From Clostridia bacterium (GTDB taxonomy: Bacteria; Bacillota; Clostridia; Lachnospirales; Lachnospiraceae): a stretch of 64,000 nucleotides of DNA. Both the position numbers and the translations under genes were made by a program. The notes beneath the pieces were generated by a model. It was not told where the DNA came from. It worked only from the letters and a program-made list of their open reading frames with translations, and did not search any database. The stretch is taken from positions 1 to 64,000 of the forward strand of contig CAJTHL010000015.1 of NCBI GenBank assembly GCA_910576205.1. The letters are read 5' to 3'. This document shows positions 32,701 through 41,539 of this stretch, one piece after another (within the stretch, counting starts at the first letter, position 1; the number at the start of each line of letters is the position of its first letter).

Positions 32701-35700
32701 CCGGAACCCACCCCACCCCAGCCGACAGCCGGGAACTTCCGTATCACCGACATTCACCTGGGCGAAGGAGGGCCGAAAGCAAAATTCCGGGCCAATATGG
32801 ACGCTATCAGCCTCTTAAAAGAACTGGAATTTGAAAACCGGCAGGCCACGCCGGAGGAACAGGAAACCCTTTCCCGGTATGTGGGCTGGGGCGGTCTGGC
32901 AGACGCTTTTGACGAGAACAAGCCCGCCTGGGCCAAGGAGTTTGCGGAACTCTACGCAACGCTGTCCCCGGAGGAATATGAAGCCGCCAAAGGGACCACC
33001 TTAAACGCCCATTACACCAGCCCTACCGTTATCCAGGCCATTTATGAAGCGGTGGGGAAAATGGGATTCCAGACCGGCAACATCCTGGAACCCTCCTGCG
33101 GCGTGGGCAATTTCTTCGGTATGCTGCCGGAGGAAATGCGGGGCAGCAAACTGTACGGCGTGGAACTGGATTCCATCACCGGGCGCATCGCAAAACAGCT
33201 CTATCCCAAAGCAGACATCACTATCGCGGGCTTTCAAACCACTGACCGGCGGGATTTTTATGATTTAGCCGTAGGGAATGTGCCGTTTGGCCAGTATTCC
33301 GTCAATGACCGGGCCTATAACAAGCTGAACTTCAACATCCACAACTACTTTTTCGCCAAATCGCTGGACCAGGTGCGTCCAGGCGGCGTCGTGGCCTTTG
33401 TCACCAGCCGCTACACGATGGATTCCAAGGATTCTACGGTGCGCCGGTATCTGGCGCAGCGGGCGGAGCTGTTAGGCGCGATCCGTCTGCCCAACAATGC
33501 GTTTAAGGCCAATGCCGGGACAGAGGTGGTATCCGACATCATTTTCCTGCAAAAACGTGACCGCCCGATTGACATTGCCCCGGACTGGACGCAGACCGGA
33601 CAGACCGAAGATGATTTTACCATCAACCGCTATTTCCTGGACCACCCGGAAATGGTGCTGGGCAGGCAGGAGCCGGAAAGCACCGCTCATGGCATGGATT
33701 ACACCGTAAATCCCATTGAGGGATTGGAACTTTCCGACCAGCTGCACGACGCCATAAAATATATTCGCGGAACCTACCAGGAGGCCGAACTGCCGGAGCT
33801 GGGCGAGGGGGAAGAAATTGATACTTCTATCCCCGCTGACCCTGATGTAAAAAACTATTCCTATACCGTTGTGGACGGTGCGGTGTACTATCGGGAAAAC
33901 AGCCGCATGGTGCGCCCTGACTTAAACGCCACCGCCGAGGCCCGCGTAAAAGGGCTGGTAGAACTGCGGGACTGTGTGCAGAAGCTCATCGCACAGCAGA
34001 TGGACAGCTTTGTTTCGGATACGGCAATCCGTGAAACACAGGCCGAATTGAACCGGCTCTATGACGCATTTTCCGCAAAATACGGCCTTATCAATGACCG
34101 GGGCAACCGGCTGGCCTTTGCCGATGATTCCAGCTATTATCTGCTCTGCGCCCTGGAAGTCATTGACGATGACGGGCAGCTGAAGCAAAAAGCGGATATG
34201 TTCACCAAGCGCACCATCAAGCCCCATCAGGCTGTTACTGCGGTAGATACCGCCAGTGAAGCCCTGGCTGTTTCCATCGCGGAAAAGGCCGAGGTGGATA
34301 TGGCGTACATGGCCGAACTGAGCGGCAAAACCCAGGAGGAATTGGCGCAGGAGCTGCGGGGCGTGATCTTCCGTCTGCCCGGACCATTGGCGGAGGGGGA
34401 AATGCCCCGTTATGTGACAGCGGATGAATACCTCTCCGGCAACGTGCGCCGGAAACTGCGGCAGGCGCAGCGGGCGGTGGACAAAGACCCCGCCTTTTCT
34501 GTCAATGTGGAGGCACTGACCGCCGCCCAGCCCAAGGATTTGGACGCATCGGAAATCGAGGTGCGCCTGGGGGCTACCTGGATTGACAAAGACTATATCC
34601 AGCAATTCATGTACGAAACCTTCCACACCCCGTACTATCTGCAAGGAAAGATTGAGGTCAAGTATGTCCCCTACACCGCCGAGTGGCAGATCACCGGCAA
34701 AAACGCCGTTGGGTACGGCGATGTAGCCGCCAACACCACCTACGGAACCGACCGGGCCAACGCCTACAAGATTCTGGAGGACAGCTTAAACCTGCGGGAT
34801 GTCCGCATCTATGACACCGTTGAGGACGCCGAGGGGCGGGAGCGCCGGGTACTCAACGCCAAAGAAACCACCCTTGCCGCCCAGAAGCAGATGGCGATCC
34901 GGGAAGCCTTCCGGGACTGGATTTGGAAGGACCCACAGCGGCGGCAGACGCTGGTGCGCCAGTACAACGAGGAAATGAACAGCATCCGCCCCCGCGAGTA
35001 TGACGGGCAGCATATCCGGTTTGCGGGCATGAACCCGGAAATTACGTTACGGGAACACCAGAAAAACGCCATCGCCCATGTGCTGTACGGCGGGAACACC
35101 CTGCTGGCCCATGAGGTGGGCGCGGGCAAGACCTTTGAAATGGTAGCCGCCGCGATGGAATCCAAGCGGCTGGGCCTGTGCCAGAAATCCCTCTTTGTGG
35201 TGCCGAACCACCTGACCGAGCAGTGGGCCTCCGAGTTTTTACGGCTCTACCCTTCCGCGAATATCCTTGTCACCACCAAAAAGGATTTTGAAAGCCACAA
35301 CCGCAAGAAATTCTGCGCCCGTATCGCCACCGGGGACTATGACGCGGTGATTATCGGACACTCCCAGTTTGAGCGTATTCCCATCAGCCGGGAACGGCAG
35401 GAGCGCCTGCTGCGGGAGCAGATCAATGAGATCACCGACGGGATTGCCGAGGTGGAGGCCAGCGGCGGGGAACGCTTTACCGTCAAGCAGCTGGAACGCA
35501 CCAAAAAATCGTTGGAGGCAAGGCTGGAAAAATTGCAGGCCGAGGGCCGCAAGGACGATGTGATTACCTTTGAGCAGCTGGGCGTGGACCGGCTGTTTGT
35601 GGACGAGAGCCACAATTATAAGAACCTCTTTTTATACACCAAAATGCGGAATGTGGCGGGACTTTCCACCACAGACGCGCAGAAATCCTCCGATATGTTT

Positions 35701-37647
35701 GCCAAATGCCGCTACATGGACGAGATCACCGGCAGCCGGGGCGTTGTGTTCGCCACCGGAACGCCGGTCAGCAACAGTATGACCGAACTTTATACCATCC
35801 AACGCTACCTCCAGTATGAGCGGCTCCAGGAATTGAACATGACCCATTTCGACTGCTGGGCCAGCCGCTTTGGGGAAACGGTGACAGCCCTGGAACTGGC
35901 CCCGGAGGGGACGGGCTACCGGGCGCGGACAAGATTTTCCAAGTTCTTTAACCTGCCGGAGCTGATGAACCTGTTCAAAGAGGTGGCGGACATCAAGACC
36001 GCCGACCAGCTGGACCTGCCCACCCCGGAGGTGGAATACCACAACATCGTAGCAAAGCCCACCGGACACCAGCAGGATATGGTGAAGGCCCTCTCCGAGC
36101 GCGCCGCCAAAGTCCATTCGGGGACCGTTGACCCATCAACCGACAATATGCTGAAAATCACCTCGGATGGCCGCAAGCTGGGGCTGGACCAGCGCATCAT
36201 CAACCCCATGCTGCCGGACGAACCCGGCACAAAAGTCAACCAGTGCGTGGACAATATCCTGCAAATCTGGCGGGACGGACAGCCGGAAAAGCTGACCCAG
36301 CTGGTGTTTTGCGACATTTCCACACCCCAGGCGGCTGGCTCCAAAAAGGTGGCCAAGACGCTGGATAACCCGATGCTTCATGCGCTGGAACAAGCAATTC
36401 CAGAGCCGGAGAACCCGCTGGCCTTTACGGTCTATGAGGACATCCGGCAGAAACTCATCGCACAGGGTATGCCCGCCAGCCAGATCGCTTTTATCCATGA
36501 AGCAAATACCGAAGTCCGCAAAAAGGAGCTGTTCTCCAAAGTCCGCTCCGGCCAGGTGCGCGTCCTGTTAGGCTCCACCCAGAAGATGGGGGCCGGGACC
36601 AACGTGCAGGATTTGCTGGTGGCCCTTCACGATCTGGACTGCCCCTGGAGGCCCGGAGATCTGGCCCAGCGAAAAGGGCGGATCGAGCGCCAGGGCAACC
36701 AGAACCCGCTGGTCCATGTTTACCGCTATGTGACCGAGGGGACCTTCGACGCATACCTCTGGCAGACGGTGGAGAACAAGCAGAAATTCATCTCCCAGAT
36801 CATGACCTCAAAATCACCGGTCCGCAGCTGTGACGATGTGGACGAAACCGCCCTGTCCTTTGCGGAGATCAAGGCCCTGTGTGCCGGGGACCCCCGCATC
36901 AAGGAGCGTATGGATTTGGATGTGGAGGTATCCCGCTTAAAGCTGATGAAGGCCGACCACCAGAGCAAGCAGTACCGGCTGGAAGATCAGCTGTTAAAGC
37001 ACTTCCCGGAGGAGATTGAGAAACACAAAGGCTTTATCCAGGGCTTGGAAACAGATATGGAAACCCTGGCGGCACACCCCCACCCGACAGACGGATTTAC
37101 CGGCATGGAAGTCCGGGGCGATACGCTCACCGACAAAGAGAACGCCGGAGCCGCCCTTCTGGACGCCTGCAAGGAGGTTAAAGGCTCCGAGCCGGTGCAG
37201 GTCGGCAGCTACCGGGGATTTGCTATGTTTGTAACCTTTGACGCTTTCCAGAAGGAATATATGCTCCAACTGAAAGGCCGCATGACCCACCGTACCGCCC
37301 TGGGCGCGGACCCGCGCGGCAACCTGACCCGGATTGACAACGCGCTTTCCCAGATGCCCCAGCGGTTGGAAAGCGTCAAAGTCCAGCTGGATAACCTTTA
37401 CCAGCAGCAGGCCGCCGCGAAGGAGGAAGTGGGCAAAGCCTTCCCCTATGAGGAGGAATTGCGGGTCAAGAACGCCCGTCTGGTGGAGCTGGATATGGAG
37501 CTGAACATGGACAGCAAGGGGCAGTCCCGTCCAGAAGCGGCGATTGCCAAACGCGAAAGGCCCTCGGTGCTGGAAGGGCTGAAACGCCCCATCCCGCCCC
37601 GCAGCATGGAAAAGAAACCCAAACAACAGGAACAGGAGGCAAGATAA
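29800..37647 (+). CDS. Giant SNF2-type helicase with methyltransferase-like domain
   Basis: A 2,615-residue protein started at MATKAQMYAQM (ATG 29,800 after GAAAGGAGGG). The N-terminal 250 residues resemble an ArdC/LtrC ssDNA-binding part (WNEWMRFLDTASRLYKYPFHDQLMIYAQRPDAT). A Gly/Arg/Asp-rich linker (257-376) overlaps tnpV in another frame. After LPD-type domains comes a Rossmann methyltransferase-like domain (LEPSCGVGNFFG near 1,096; GNVPFG near 1,159 instead of NPPY). The SF2 helicase follows: HEVGAGKT near 1,770, VDESHNYK near 1,934, QRKGRIERQGNQ near 2,289. It probably remodels or protects DNA during establishment. It is often called the LtrC/SNF2 protein of Tn1549-like elements. Confidence 0.92.
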   Translation: MATKAQMYAQMADHAAVQLTSSWNEWMRFLDTASRLYKYPFHDQLMIYAQRPDATACAEYDLWNDKMGRYVRRGSKGIALVDDSGDRTRLRYVFDISDTGTRPHSRTPWLWKMEERHIDSISAMLENRYGVGGDDLGGQLTEIARRLAGEYWADNGRDFLYIVDDSFLEEYDELNIEVQFKAAATVSIAYSLMSRCGLAPEQYFTHEDFMPVFDFNTPATVGALGTAVSQINQQVLRQIGVTILNAEREANKERSQQNEQHLNLHSERGLSDSQPATDRTARNAPGQVRQDAENLLEGTPAHPLQPSADEREAIPAPVGDRPDREQPIGAADAKTGAGGGRDRGTESPRHDAVGGPDEQLQGPGGGDSAGGTYQQLTLNLFLSETEQIQNIDEAENVKASSAFSFAQKDIDHAEPPQPALEDVLEQYKPVVTAAIMEDTAYRNACGHSDHENAVIEGNAAVRRAVLDSGDIQLIKQYSDVPEFRHRLHQEVIGETYPKLHELLRPLSQDDIDEALCAWNGDMDSKRAVVRYMKEHGREKDTAAWLSREYGGPEHTNLFIVRAGSPEEMELPWPKVQRRIAQLIKEDRFFTEAERDNLDDIDPIAIRENLAQRGIVNGQVVEPEKLDNDPFIQQVMADVEQIAAEEAVPRFSVVMTSDAFPDPEDAFAVWDNQTNDYYTASDGTVRTFSREEAAEQFLAGLEPQEIKADRQEEPAQETAAPAADEPGLFTRNPLASAYGVGDFVFLGDTEYRITDLQQGYVQLNDPALAYPIYRTESKEQFERAIRQDPRNSAITDYLPADLDQFSSDLREVLTGEGGLLDGLAKEDIAVLLRSGAGNPAVAQHLSQRFSGTVETMQLETGDTADYRTTDKGMEVEILREDETVLAALYESWEPVAAALRALYQQELDGFSHEPAQLKEQPAEKQPDLGNPPAPEPAPRMTTTPVTRYPGEQNHLPYDVEIHTLHIEKPEPTPPQPTAGNFRITDIHLGEGGPKAKFRANMDAISLLKELEFENRQATPEEQETLSRYVGWGGLADAFDENKPAWAKEFAELYATLSPEEYEAAKGTTLNAHYTSPTVIQAIYEAVGKMGFQTGNILEPSCGVGNFFGMLPEEMRGSKLYGVELDSITGRIAKQLYPKADITIAGFQTTDRRDFYDLAVGNVPFGQYSVNDRAYNKLNFNIHNYFFAKSLDQVRPGGVVAFVTSRYTMDSKDSTVRRYLAQRAELLGAIRLPNNAFKANAGTEVVSDIIFLQKRDRPIDIAPDWTQTGQTEDDFTINRYFLDHPEMVLGRQEPESTAHGMDYTVNPIEGLELSDQLHDAIKYIRGTYQEAELPELGEGEEIDTSIPADPDVKNYSYTVVDGAVYYRENSRMVRPDLNATAEARVKGLVELRDCVQKLIAQQMDSFVSDTAIRETQAELNRLYDAFSAKYGLINDRGNRLAFADDSSYYLLCALEVIDDDGQLKQKADMFTKRTIKPHQAVTAVDTASEALAVSIAEKAEVDMAYMAELSGKTQEELAQELRGVIFRLPGPLAEGEMPRYVTADEYLSGNVRRKLRQAQRAVDKDPAFSVNVEALTAAQPKDLDASEIEVRLGATWIDKDYIQQFMYETFHTPYYLQGKIEVKYVPYTAEWQITGKNAVGYGDVAANTTYGTDRANAYKILEDSLNLRDVRIYDTVEDAEGRERRVLNAKETTLAAQKQMAIREAFRDWIWKDPQRRQTLVRQYNEEMNSIRPREYDGQHIRFAGMNPEITLREHQKNAIAHVLYGGNTLLAHEVGAGKTFEMVAAAMESKRLGLCQKSLFVVPNHLTEQWASEFLRLYPSANILVTTKKDFESHNRKKFCARIATGDYDAVIIGHSQFERIPISRERQERLLREQINEITDGIAEVEASGGERFTVKQLERTKKSLEARLEKLQAEGRKDDVITFEQLGVDRLFVDESHNYKNLFLYTKMRNVAGLSTTDAQKSSDMFAKCRYMDEITGSRGVVFATGTPVSNSMTELYTIQRYLQYERLQELNMTHFDCWASRFGETVTALELAPEGTGYRARTRFSKFFNLPELMNLFKEVADIKTADQLDLPTPEVEYHNIVAKPTGHQQDMVKALSERAAKVHSGTVDPSTDNMLKITSDGRKLGLDQRIINPMLPDEPGTKVNQCVDNILQIWRDGQPEKLTQLVFCDISTPQAAGSKKVAKTLDNPMLHALEQAIPEPENPLAFTVYEDIRQKLIAQGMPASQIAFIHEANTEVRKKELFSKVRSGQVRVLLGSTQKMGAGTNVQDLLVALHDLDCPWRPGDLAQRKGRIERQGNQNPLVHVYRYVTEGTFDAYLWQTVENKQKFISQIMTSKSPVRSCDDVDETALSFAEIKALCAGDPRIKERMDLDVEVSRLKLMKADHQSKQYRLEDQLLKHFPEEIEKHKGFIQGLETDMETLAAHPHPTDGFTGMEVRGDTLTDKENAGAALLDACKEVKGSEPVQVGSYRGFAMFVTFDAFQKEYMLQLKGRMTHRTALGADPRGNLTRIDNALSQMPQRLESVKVQLDNLYQQQAAAKEEVGKAFPYEEELRVKNARLVELDMELNMDSKGQSRPEAAIAKRERPSVLEGLKRPIPPRSMEKKPKQQEQEAR
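30572..30928 (+). CDS. tnpV: TnpV family protein nested in the helicase gene (+1 frame)
   Basis: A 118-residue protein starting MNNTLTYIQNGDYLIPNLQL after its own SD AAAGAAAGGAG (8-nt spacing). It carries the TnpV family line GKYGRMRKTYLKEHRPILYN...LYPHLLEIDRTANSRLEQLMPKLAQAAGVTE...MQWVGLMNSCKAQAEEILLAELINS in full. TnpV is a transposon-encoded protein of unknown role, normally free-standing. Here it lies wholly inside the giant helicase gene, whose own frame reads an Arg/Gly/Asp-rich linker across it. Both frames stay open for 119 codons, so this looks like a true overlapping gene pair. Confidence 0.85.
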   Translation: MNNTLTYIQNGDYLIPNLQLTEQPETPLGKYGRMRKTYLKEHRPILYNRLLMSEKLYPHLLEIDRTANSRLEQLMPKLAQAAGVTEELKARDMMQWVGLMNSCKAQAEEILLAELINS

Positions 37648-37648
37648 T

Positions 37649-38455
37649 ATGAACAGCAACGAAAAGAATACGGCCCTTTATGAGAAGATGGCCGCTGAAC
37701 AGGATACCTTCCGGGATTGGCTGAAAAGCCAGTCCCCGGAGGAGGTCCTGAACCATGCCTATGAGTACACCGTCCGGGAGGACATTGTGATGGCGATGGA
37801 GGAACTGGAACTCTCCGATAACCAGGCACAGGCGCTTCTGGATTCCCCCTCGCCGCTGGCTGATGTGTACCGCCATTTTGAAAAGCTGGAAACCGGCTAT
37901 ATGGATGTGATCCGGGACAGCATTGAGGAACGGGCCAATGAAATGCACAAGGCAAAAGAGGAACAGAGAGCCGCCCCGGTCTATCCCCACTCCGCCGCCT
38001 ATGCGTCCGAGCATGGGGAGATGGCGCAGTACCGCGCCTCCCTGCAAGTCAGTCTTGCCTGCAAAGAAGCCATTGAGCAGGCCATCAGCGCCCACTATGG
38101 GGATAACCGTCTGAATACCGAGGCCGCTGTCAAAGAAGTGCTGGAACAGTTCGGGCCGGAGCGTGTGCAGGTTATCCTTGCCAATACGGTGCTGAAAAAG
38201 GAGCATGACGGGCGTATCTCCCGCGATAACAAAGCCTGGGCGAAAACAATCCCCATGCCGGAGGATGGCGGCGATCCCCGCCACAGCTATGTCCTGGTGG
38301 TGGATAAGGTCAACCCCGGCCTGACCGACCTGTTCTTGAAGCAGGCGCGGAAAGTCCTTCAAGCCCCGGAGAAAGGCTCCGTCCTGGAAAAACTCAAACA
38401 GGAGCCGCCGGAACGCAAACCCGCCGCCCCTAAGAAACGGGAACCGGAACGATGA
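37649..38455 (+). CDS. DUF3848/DUF3849 two-domain protein
   Basis: A 268-residue protein, ATG one base after the helicase stop. The first ~90 residues (LYEKMAAEQDTFRDWLKSQSPEEVLNHAYEYTVREDIVMAMEEL) match DUF3848. Residues about 125-245 (YRASLQVSLACKEAIEQAISAHYGDNRLNTEAAVKEVLEQFGPERVQVILANTVLKKEHDGRISRDNKAWA...PGLTDLFLKQARKVL) match DUF3849. Both are mobile-element families of unknown activity, in some elements carried by one or two genes. Its place between helicase and mobC suggests a DNA-transfer role. Confidence 0.87.
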   Translation: MNSNEKNTALYEKMAAEQDTFRDWLKSQSPEEVLNHAYEYTVREDIVMAMEELELSDNQAQALLDSPSPLADVYRHFEKLETGYMDVIRDSIEERANEMHKAKEEQRAAPVYPHSAAYASEHGEMAQYRASLQVSLACKEAIEQAISAHYGDNRLNTEAAVKEVLEQFGPERVQVILANTVLKKEHDGRISRDNKAWAKTIPMPEDGGDPRHSYVLVVDKVNPGLTDLFLKQARKVLQAPEKGSVLEKLKQEPPERKPAAPKKREPER

Positions 38456-38796
38456 GCGCGGCAAAGCGGAAACGGGAGGTACAGGTGAATTTCCGGGTTT
38501 CCCCGGAGGAGCTGGCCCTGATTGAGCAGAAAATGGCCCAGCTTGGAACCGTCAACAGGGAAGCCTATCTGCGGAAAATGGCGCTGGACGGGTATGTGGT
38601 AAAGCTGGATTTGCCGGAACTGAAGGAGCTGGTGTCCCTGATGCGCTATTCCAGCAACAACTTAAACCAGCTGACCCGTAAAGTGCATGAAACCGGGCGG
38701 GTTTATGACGCTGATTTGGAAGATATATCCCAGCGGCAGGAACAGCTTTGGGAGGGTGTGCAGAAGATACTGGCCCAGCTTTCCAAGCTCTCCTGA
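38452..38796 (+). CDS. mobC: MobC relaxosome protein
   Basis: A 114-residue protein, ATGA overlap with the previous gene. Its N-terminus (KREVQVNFRVSPEELALIEQKMAQLGTVNREAYLRKMALDG) is a ribbon-helix-helix DNA-binding fold, and LMRYSSNNLNQLTRKVHETGRVYDADLEDI is the MobC signature. It should open or mark oriT for the relaxase MobA. A terminator follows at once, making this the last gene of the main transfer operon. Confidence 0.92.
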   Translation: MSAAKRKREVQVNFRVSPEELALIEQKMAQLGTVNREAYLRKMALDGYVVKLDLPELKELVSLMRYSSNNLNQLTRKVHETGRVYDADLEDISQRQEQLWEGVQKILAQLSKLS

Positions 38797-38816
38797 CCGG
38801 AGAGTTTACCCCATCT

Positions 38817-38868
38817 GCGGAGGGAGGAACGGCGTTCTTCGCCGCGCCTTCCTCCGCTTTTTCTTTTT
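38817..38868 (+). terminator. Terminator of the transfer operon after mobC
   Basis: GCGGAGGGAGG...CCTTCCTCCGC with a GGCG-TTCTTC-GCC inner stem is followed by TTTTTCTTTTT. A strong Rho-independent terminator. Confidence 0.85.
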
Positions 38869-38945
38869 GACGGTAAACTTGCCGGATGTGCCGGAATCAT
38901 GGATAATAGCGGCAGAACAGGGTTTTACGAAAGGAGTGGACTGCT

Positions 38946-39260
38946 ATGATGTCATTTGAACAGGTGATAGACATTTTTGGGGACTATCTGGCATTGGATA
39001 CAGAAATGGAAGTCTGCAAAAGCCGGTATGGGTATATCCGGGTGGAGTTTCATGGGACAGGGGAATTACCCGGCTATTGCAGCGGCATGGTCTGCCGTAC
39101 CCCAAAGGAGCTTTTTGACCTTCTGCTTTCCGATTATGAAAGCTATCTGGAAATCCAGCGGACAAAGGGACGCAGGAATGTGACGGAGGAAGATAAAAAC
39201 GAAATTGCCGCACTGTGTCAATCCCGTTTGGAGAAGTGGGAAAAAGGAAACGCCAGATAG
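38946..39260 (+). CDS. Conserved small ICE protein between mobC and mobA
   Basis: A 104-residue acidic protein starting MMSFEQVIDIFGDYLALDTEMEVCKSRYGYIRVEF after AAAGGAG. It has a mixed alpha/beta N-terminal part and a helical C-terminus (KELFDLLLSDYESYLEIQRTKGRRNVTEEDKNEIAALCQSRLEKWE). No known domain. It lies after the mobC terminator, so it has its own promoter or is read through. A role at oriT is possible by position only. Confidence 0.72.
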   Translation: MMSFEQVIDIFGDYLALDTEMEVCKSRYGYIRVEFHGTGELPGYCSGMVCRTPKELFDLLLSDYESYLEIQRTKGRRNVTEEDKNEIAALCQSRLEKWEKGNAR

Positions 39261-39330
39261 CTTTGGGTGATTTACTTTTGGCATGAAACAGGATAATCCG
39301 ATATAAAAATGTTGAATAAAAAGAAACAAG

Positions 39331-39354
39331 CGGTCTGCGTATGCAGACCGTTTT
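39331..39354 (+). terminator. Hairpin before mobA
   Basis: CGGTCTGC-GTAT-GCAGACCG followed by TTTTG, 26 bp before the mobA start codon and overlapping the beginning of its SD region. It can terminate the upstream small gene or attenuate mobA. Confidence 0.6.
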
Positions 39355-39376
39355 GTTATGGAGGGAGGATTCCATC

Positions 39377-40795
39377 ATGGCAACCACACGCATCATGCCG
39401 CTGCACACCGGCAAAGGCCGCACCGAAAGCCAGGCGGTCAGTGACATTATCGACTATGTAGCCAACCCACAAAAGACAGACAACGGCAGGCTCGTCACCG
39501 GCTTTGCGTGTGACAGCCGGGTAGCCGACGCCGAGTTTCTGCTGGCAAAACGTGAGTACATTTCCACCACTGGACGGGTACGGGGCGCGGACGATGTGCT
39601 GGCCTACCATGTCCGGCAGTCCTTTGTCCCCGGTGAGATCACCCCGGAAGAAGCCAACCGGCTGGGCGTGGAGTTTGCAAAGCGGTTCACCAAGGGAAAT
39701 CACGCCTTTGTGGTCTGCACCCATATCGACAAATCCCATATCCATAACCACATCATCTGGAACGCAGTCAATGTGAACTGTGACCGGAAATTCCGAAACT
39801 TCTGGGGCAGCACCCGCGCGGTCCGGCGGCTGAATGATACCATCTGCGTTGAGAATGGCTATTCCATTGTAGAGGACCCAAAACCGCATGGAAAAAGCTA
39901 CAACAAATGGCTGGGGGATCAGGCAAAGCCCTCCCACCGGGAACAGCTCCGCATGATGATCGACCAGGCGCTGGAACAGAAACCGGCTGACTTTGACGCT
40001 CTGTTAAAGCTGCTTGCGGAAATGGGTTGTGAGGTGTCACGCCGGGGACAGGCAATCCGGCTCAAAGCCCCCGGCTGGAAGAATGTTGCCCGCATGGATG
40101 AAAAGCTGGGACAAGGGTACAGCGAAGATGAAATCCGGGCGGTCCTTGCCGGAGAAAAGCAGCATACGCCCCGCAGAAAAGACGCGGTTTCAACTCCCAC
40201 TCCCAAGGTCAATCTTCTGGTGGATATTCAGGCAAAATTGCAGGCCGGAAAAGGCGCTGGCTATGCGCGCTGGGCAAAGGTATTCAATCTGAAACAGATG
40301 GCGCAGACGATGAACTACCTCACCGAGCATGGCCTGCTGGAATATGCAGTCTTGGAAGAAAAAGCGGCTGCTGCTACCACCCGCCACAATGAGCTGTCGG
40401 CGCAGATCAAGGCGGCGGAAACCCGCATGGCGGAGATTGCCACACTGCGGACCCACATCATCAATTACGCCAAGACCCGCGAGGTCTATGCGGCCTACCG
40501 CAAGGCGGGATATTCCAAGAAATTTTTAGCGGAACATGAAGCGGATATTCTGCTCCACAAGGCGGCAAAACAGGCATTTGACGATTTGGGTATCAAGAAG
40601 CTGCCCACCGTCAAGAGCTTGCAGGCCGAGTACGCAACATTGTTGGAAGGAAAGAAAAAAGACTATGCCGAGTACCGGCGTTCCCGCGAGGAAATGCGGG
40701 AACTGCTGGCCGCAAAAGCCAACGTGGACCGGCTGATGGGATATGGGGAGGAACGCCAGAATGACCGGGAAAAGGAACAGGGGCAGGATCGCTGA
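39377..40795 (+). CDS. mobA: MobA-type relaxase (MOBP)
   Basis: A 472-residue relaxase; ATG at 39,377 after GGAGGGAGGA. The nicking tyrosine is probably Tyr27 (AVSDIIDYVANPQKT). The metal-binding histidine motif is HIDKSHIHNHIIWN, at about residues 115-130, preceded by HAFVVCTH. A coiled-coil C-terminal half (about 320-470) follows (EEKAAAATTRHNELSAQIKAAETRMAEIA). It cuts one strand at oriT, stays attached to the 5' end and pilots it through VirD4. The oriT candidate lies directly downstream. Confidence 0.93.
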   Translation: MATTRIMPLHTGKGRTESQAVSDIIDYVANPQKTDNGRLVTGFACDSRVADAEFLLAKREYISTTGRVRGADDVLAYHVRQSFVPGEITPEEANRLGVEFAKRFTKGNHAFVVCTHIDKSHIHNHIIWNAVNVNCDRKFRNFWGSTRAVRRLNDTICVENGYSIVEDPKPHGKSYNKWLGDQAKPSHREQLRMMIDQALEQKPADFDALLKLLAEMGCEVSRRGQAIRLKAPGWKNVARMDEKLGQGYSEDEIRAVLAGEKQHTPRRKDAVSTPTPKVNLLVDIQAKLQAGKGAGYARWAKVFNLKQMAQTMNYLTEHGLLEYAVLEEKAAAATTRHNELSAQIKAAETRMAEIATLRTHIINYAKTREVYAAYRKAGYSKKFLAEHEADILLHKAAKQAFDDLGIKKLPTVKSLQAEYATLLEGKKKDYAEYRRSREEMRELLAAKANVDRLMGYGEERQNDREKEQGQDR

Positions 40796-41013
40796 CGCGC
40801 CTGTTTTTTCGCATTTTCTCACCGCCGCAGGCCGGTAAAAAGCGTTCCGCAGGAACGCGCAGCCACAGAATGAAATTCTGTGTTCAAAGGGGCTTGGGGA
40901 ATCCCCAACAAGCAGCGCCAGGAGCCGGATGGCTATCCTGGGGCATTGCTTGCCACTTTCTTGGTGATACAAAAACAGCCAGAGAGAGAAACTTTCAAGT
41001 TTCACTCACTGGC
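40796..41013. other. Candidate oriT with hairpins and an IncP-like nic sequence
   Basis: There is no gene in these 218 bp. In order: GCGTTCC-GCA-GGAACGC, CACAGAAT-GAA-ATTCTGTG, TTGGGGAATCCCCAA, then GGCTATCCTG-GGGC at 40,931-40,944. TATCCTG|(C/T) is the nic core of RP4-type (MOBP) origins; here the base after it is G. The stack of inverted repeats beside a MOBP relaxase gene suits an origin of transfer. The nick would fall after 40,940. Confidence 0.5.
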
Positions 41014-41370
41014 CTATTCTTTTTCAAGTTTCTTAGAAATTTCCTTTAGTTCCTCCGCAAATCCACGAGTATGGCTCAACAAGGTTTCCCGCATCTCTGG
41101 CGGACAGTTTAGATATAGCAGCTTCATCTCATTTTGCCCAGCTTCATCTGGTGTCAGCTCCGGCCTGATAAGAGAGTCGAGAGAAAAGTGCAGAACTTTC
41201 GCTAATGTTTTCATAATCAGGTAGGATGGATTTCTTCTGCCTTTCTCAATATCGGCAATCTCTTTGATGGAAATATGCGATTCATCTGCCAGTTGCTGCT
41301 GCGTGAAATTTTTTTCTTTTCGTGCGGCTCGAAGCATATTCCCCAATATGGTTAAATCATCAATCGGCAT
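41014..41370 (-). CDS. XRE-family transcriptional regulator
   Basis: A 118-residue protein. ATG at 41,370 follows GAGGTGAACG. The helix-turn-helix spans about residues 10-60 (LGNMLRAARKEKNFTQQQLADESHISIKEIADIEKGRRNPSYLIMKTLAKVLHFSLDSLI); the C-terminal 50 residues are helical and may dimerise. It is divergent from a small HTH gene and a two-component system, and is likely to repress the cargo region or the transfer functions. The palindrome TTACCGGTAA lies between the divergent genes. Confidence 0.9.
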   Translation of the reverse strand: MPIDDLTILGNMLRAARKEKNFTQQQLADESHISIKEIADIEKGRRNPSYLIMKTLAKVLHFSLDSLIRPELTPDEAGQNEMKLLYLNCPPEMRETLLSHTRGFAEELKEISKKLEKE

Positions 41371-41428
41371 TATCGTTCACCTCAATAATATTGTATCGTT
41401 CCGGCATGATTTAAGGAATAACCTTATA

Positions 41429-41438
41429 TTACCGGTAA
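41429..41438. promoter_or_regulatory. Palindrome in the divergent control region
   Basis: TTACCGGTAA is a perfect 10-bp palindrome midway between the XRE gene and the small HTH gene. It is a candidate operator for either protein. The surrounding 170 bp are AT-rich and hold the promoters; no other gene is seen there. Confidence 0.4.
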
Positions 41439-41539
41439 ATAGGTATTATTATGCCGATTTTCTTTTTAGCAACATAGTTGCAGGCTTGTATTCTTCGAGC
41501 AATAGAAATATAATAGAATAGATTGCAGGAGGTGCAGAG

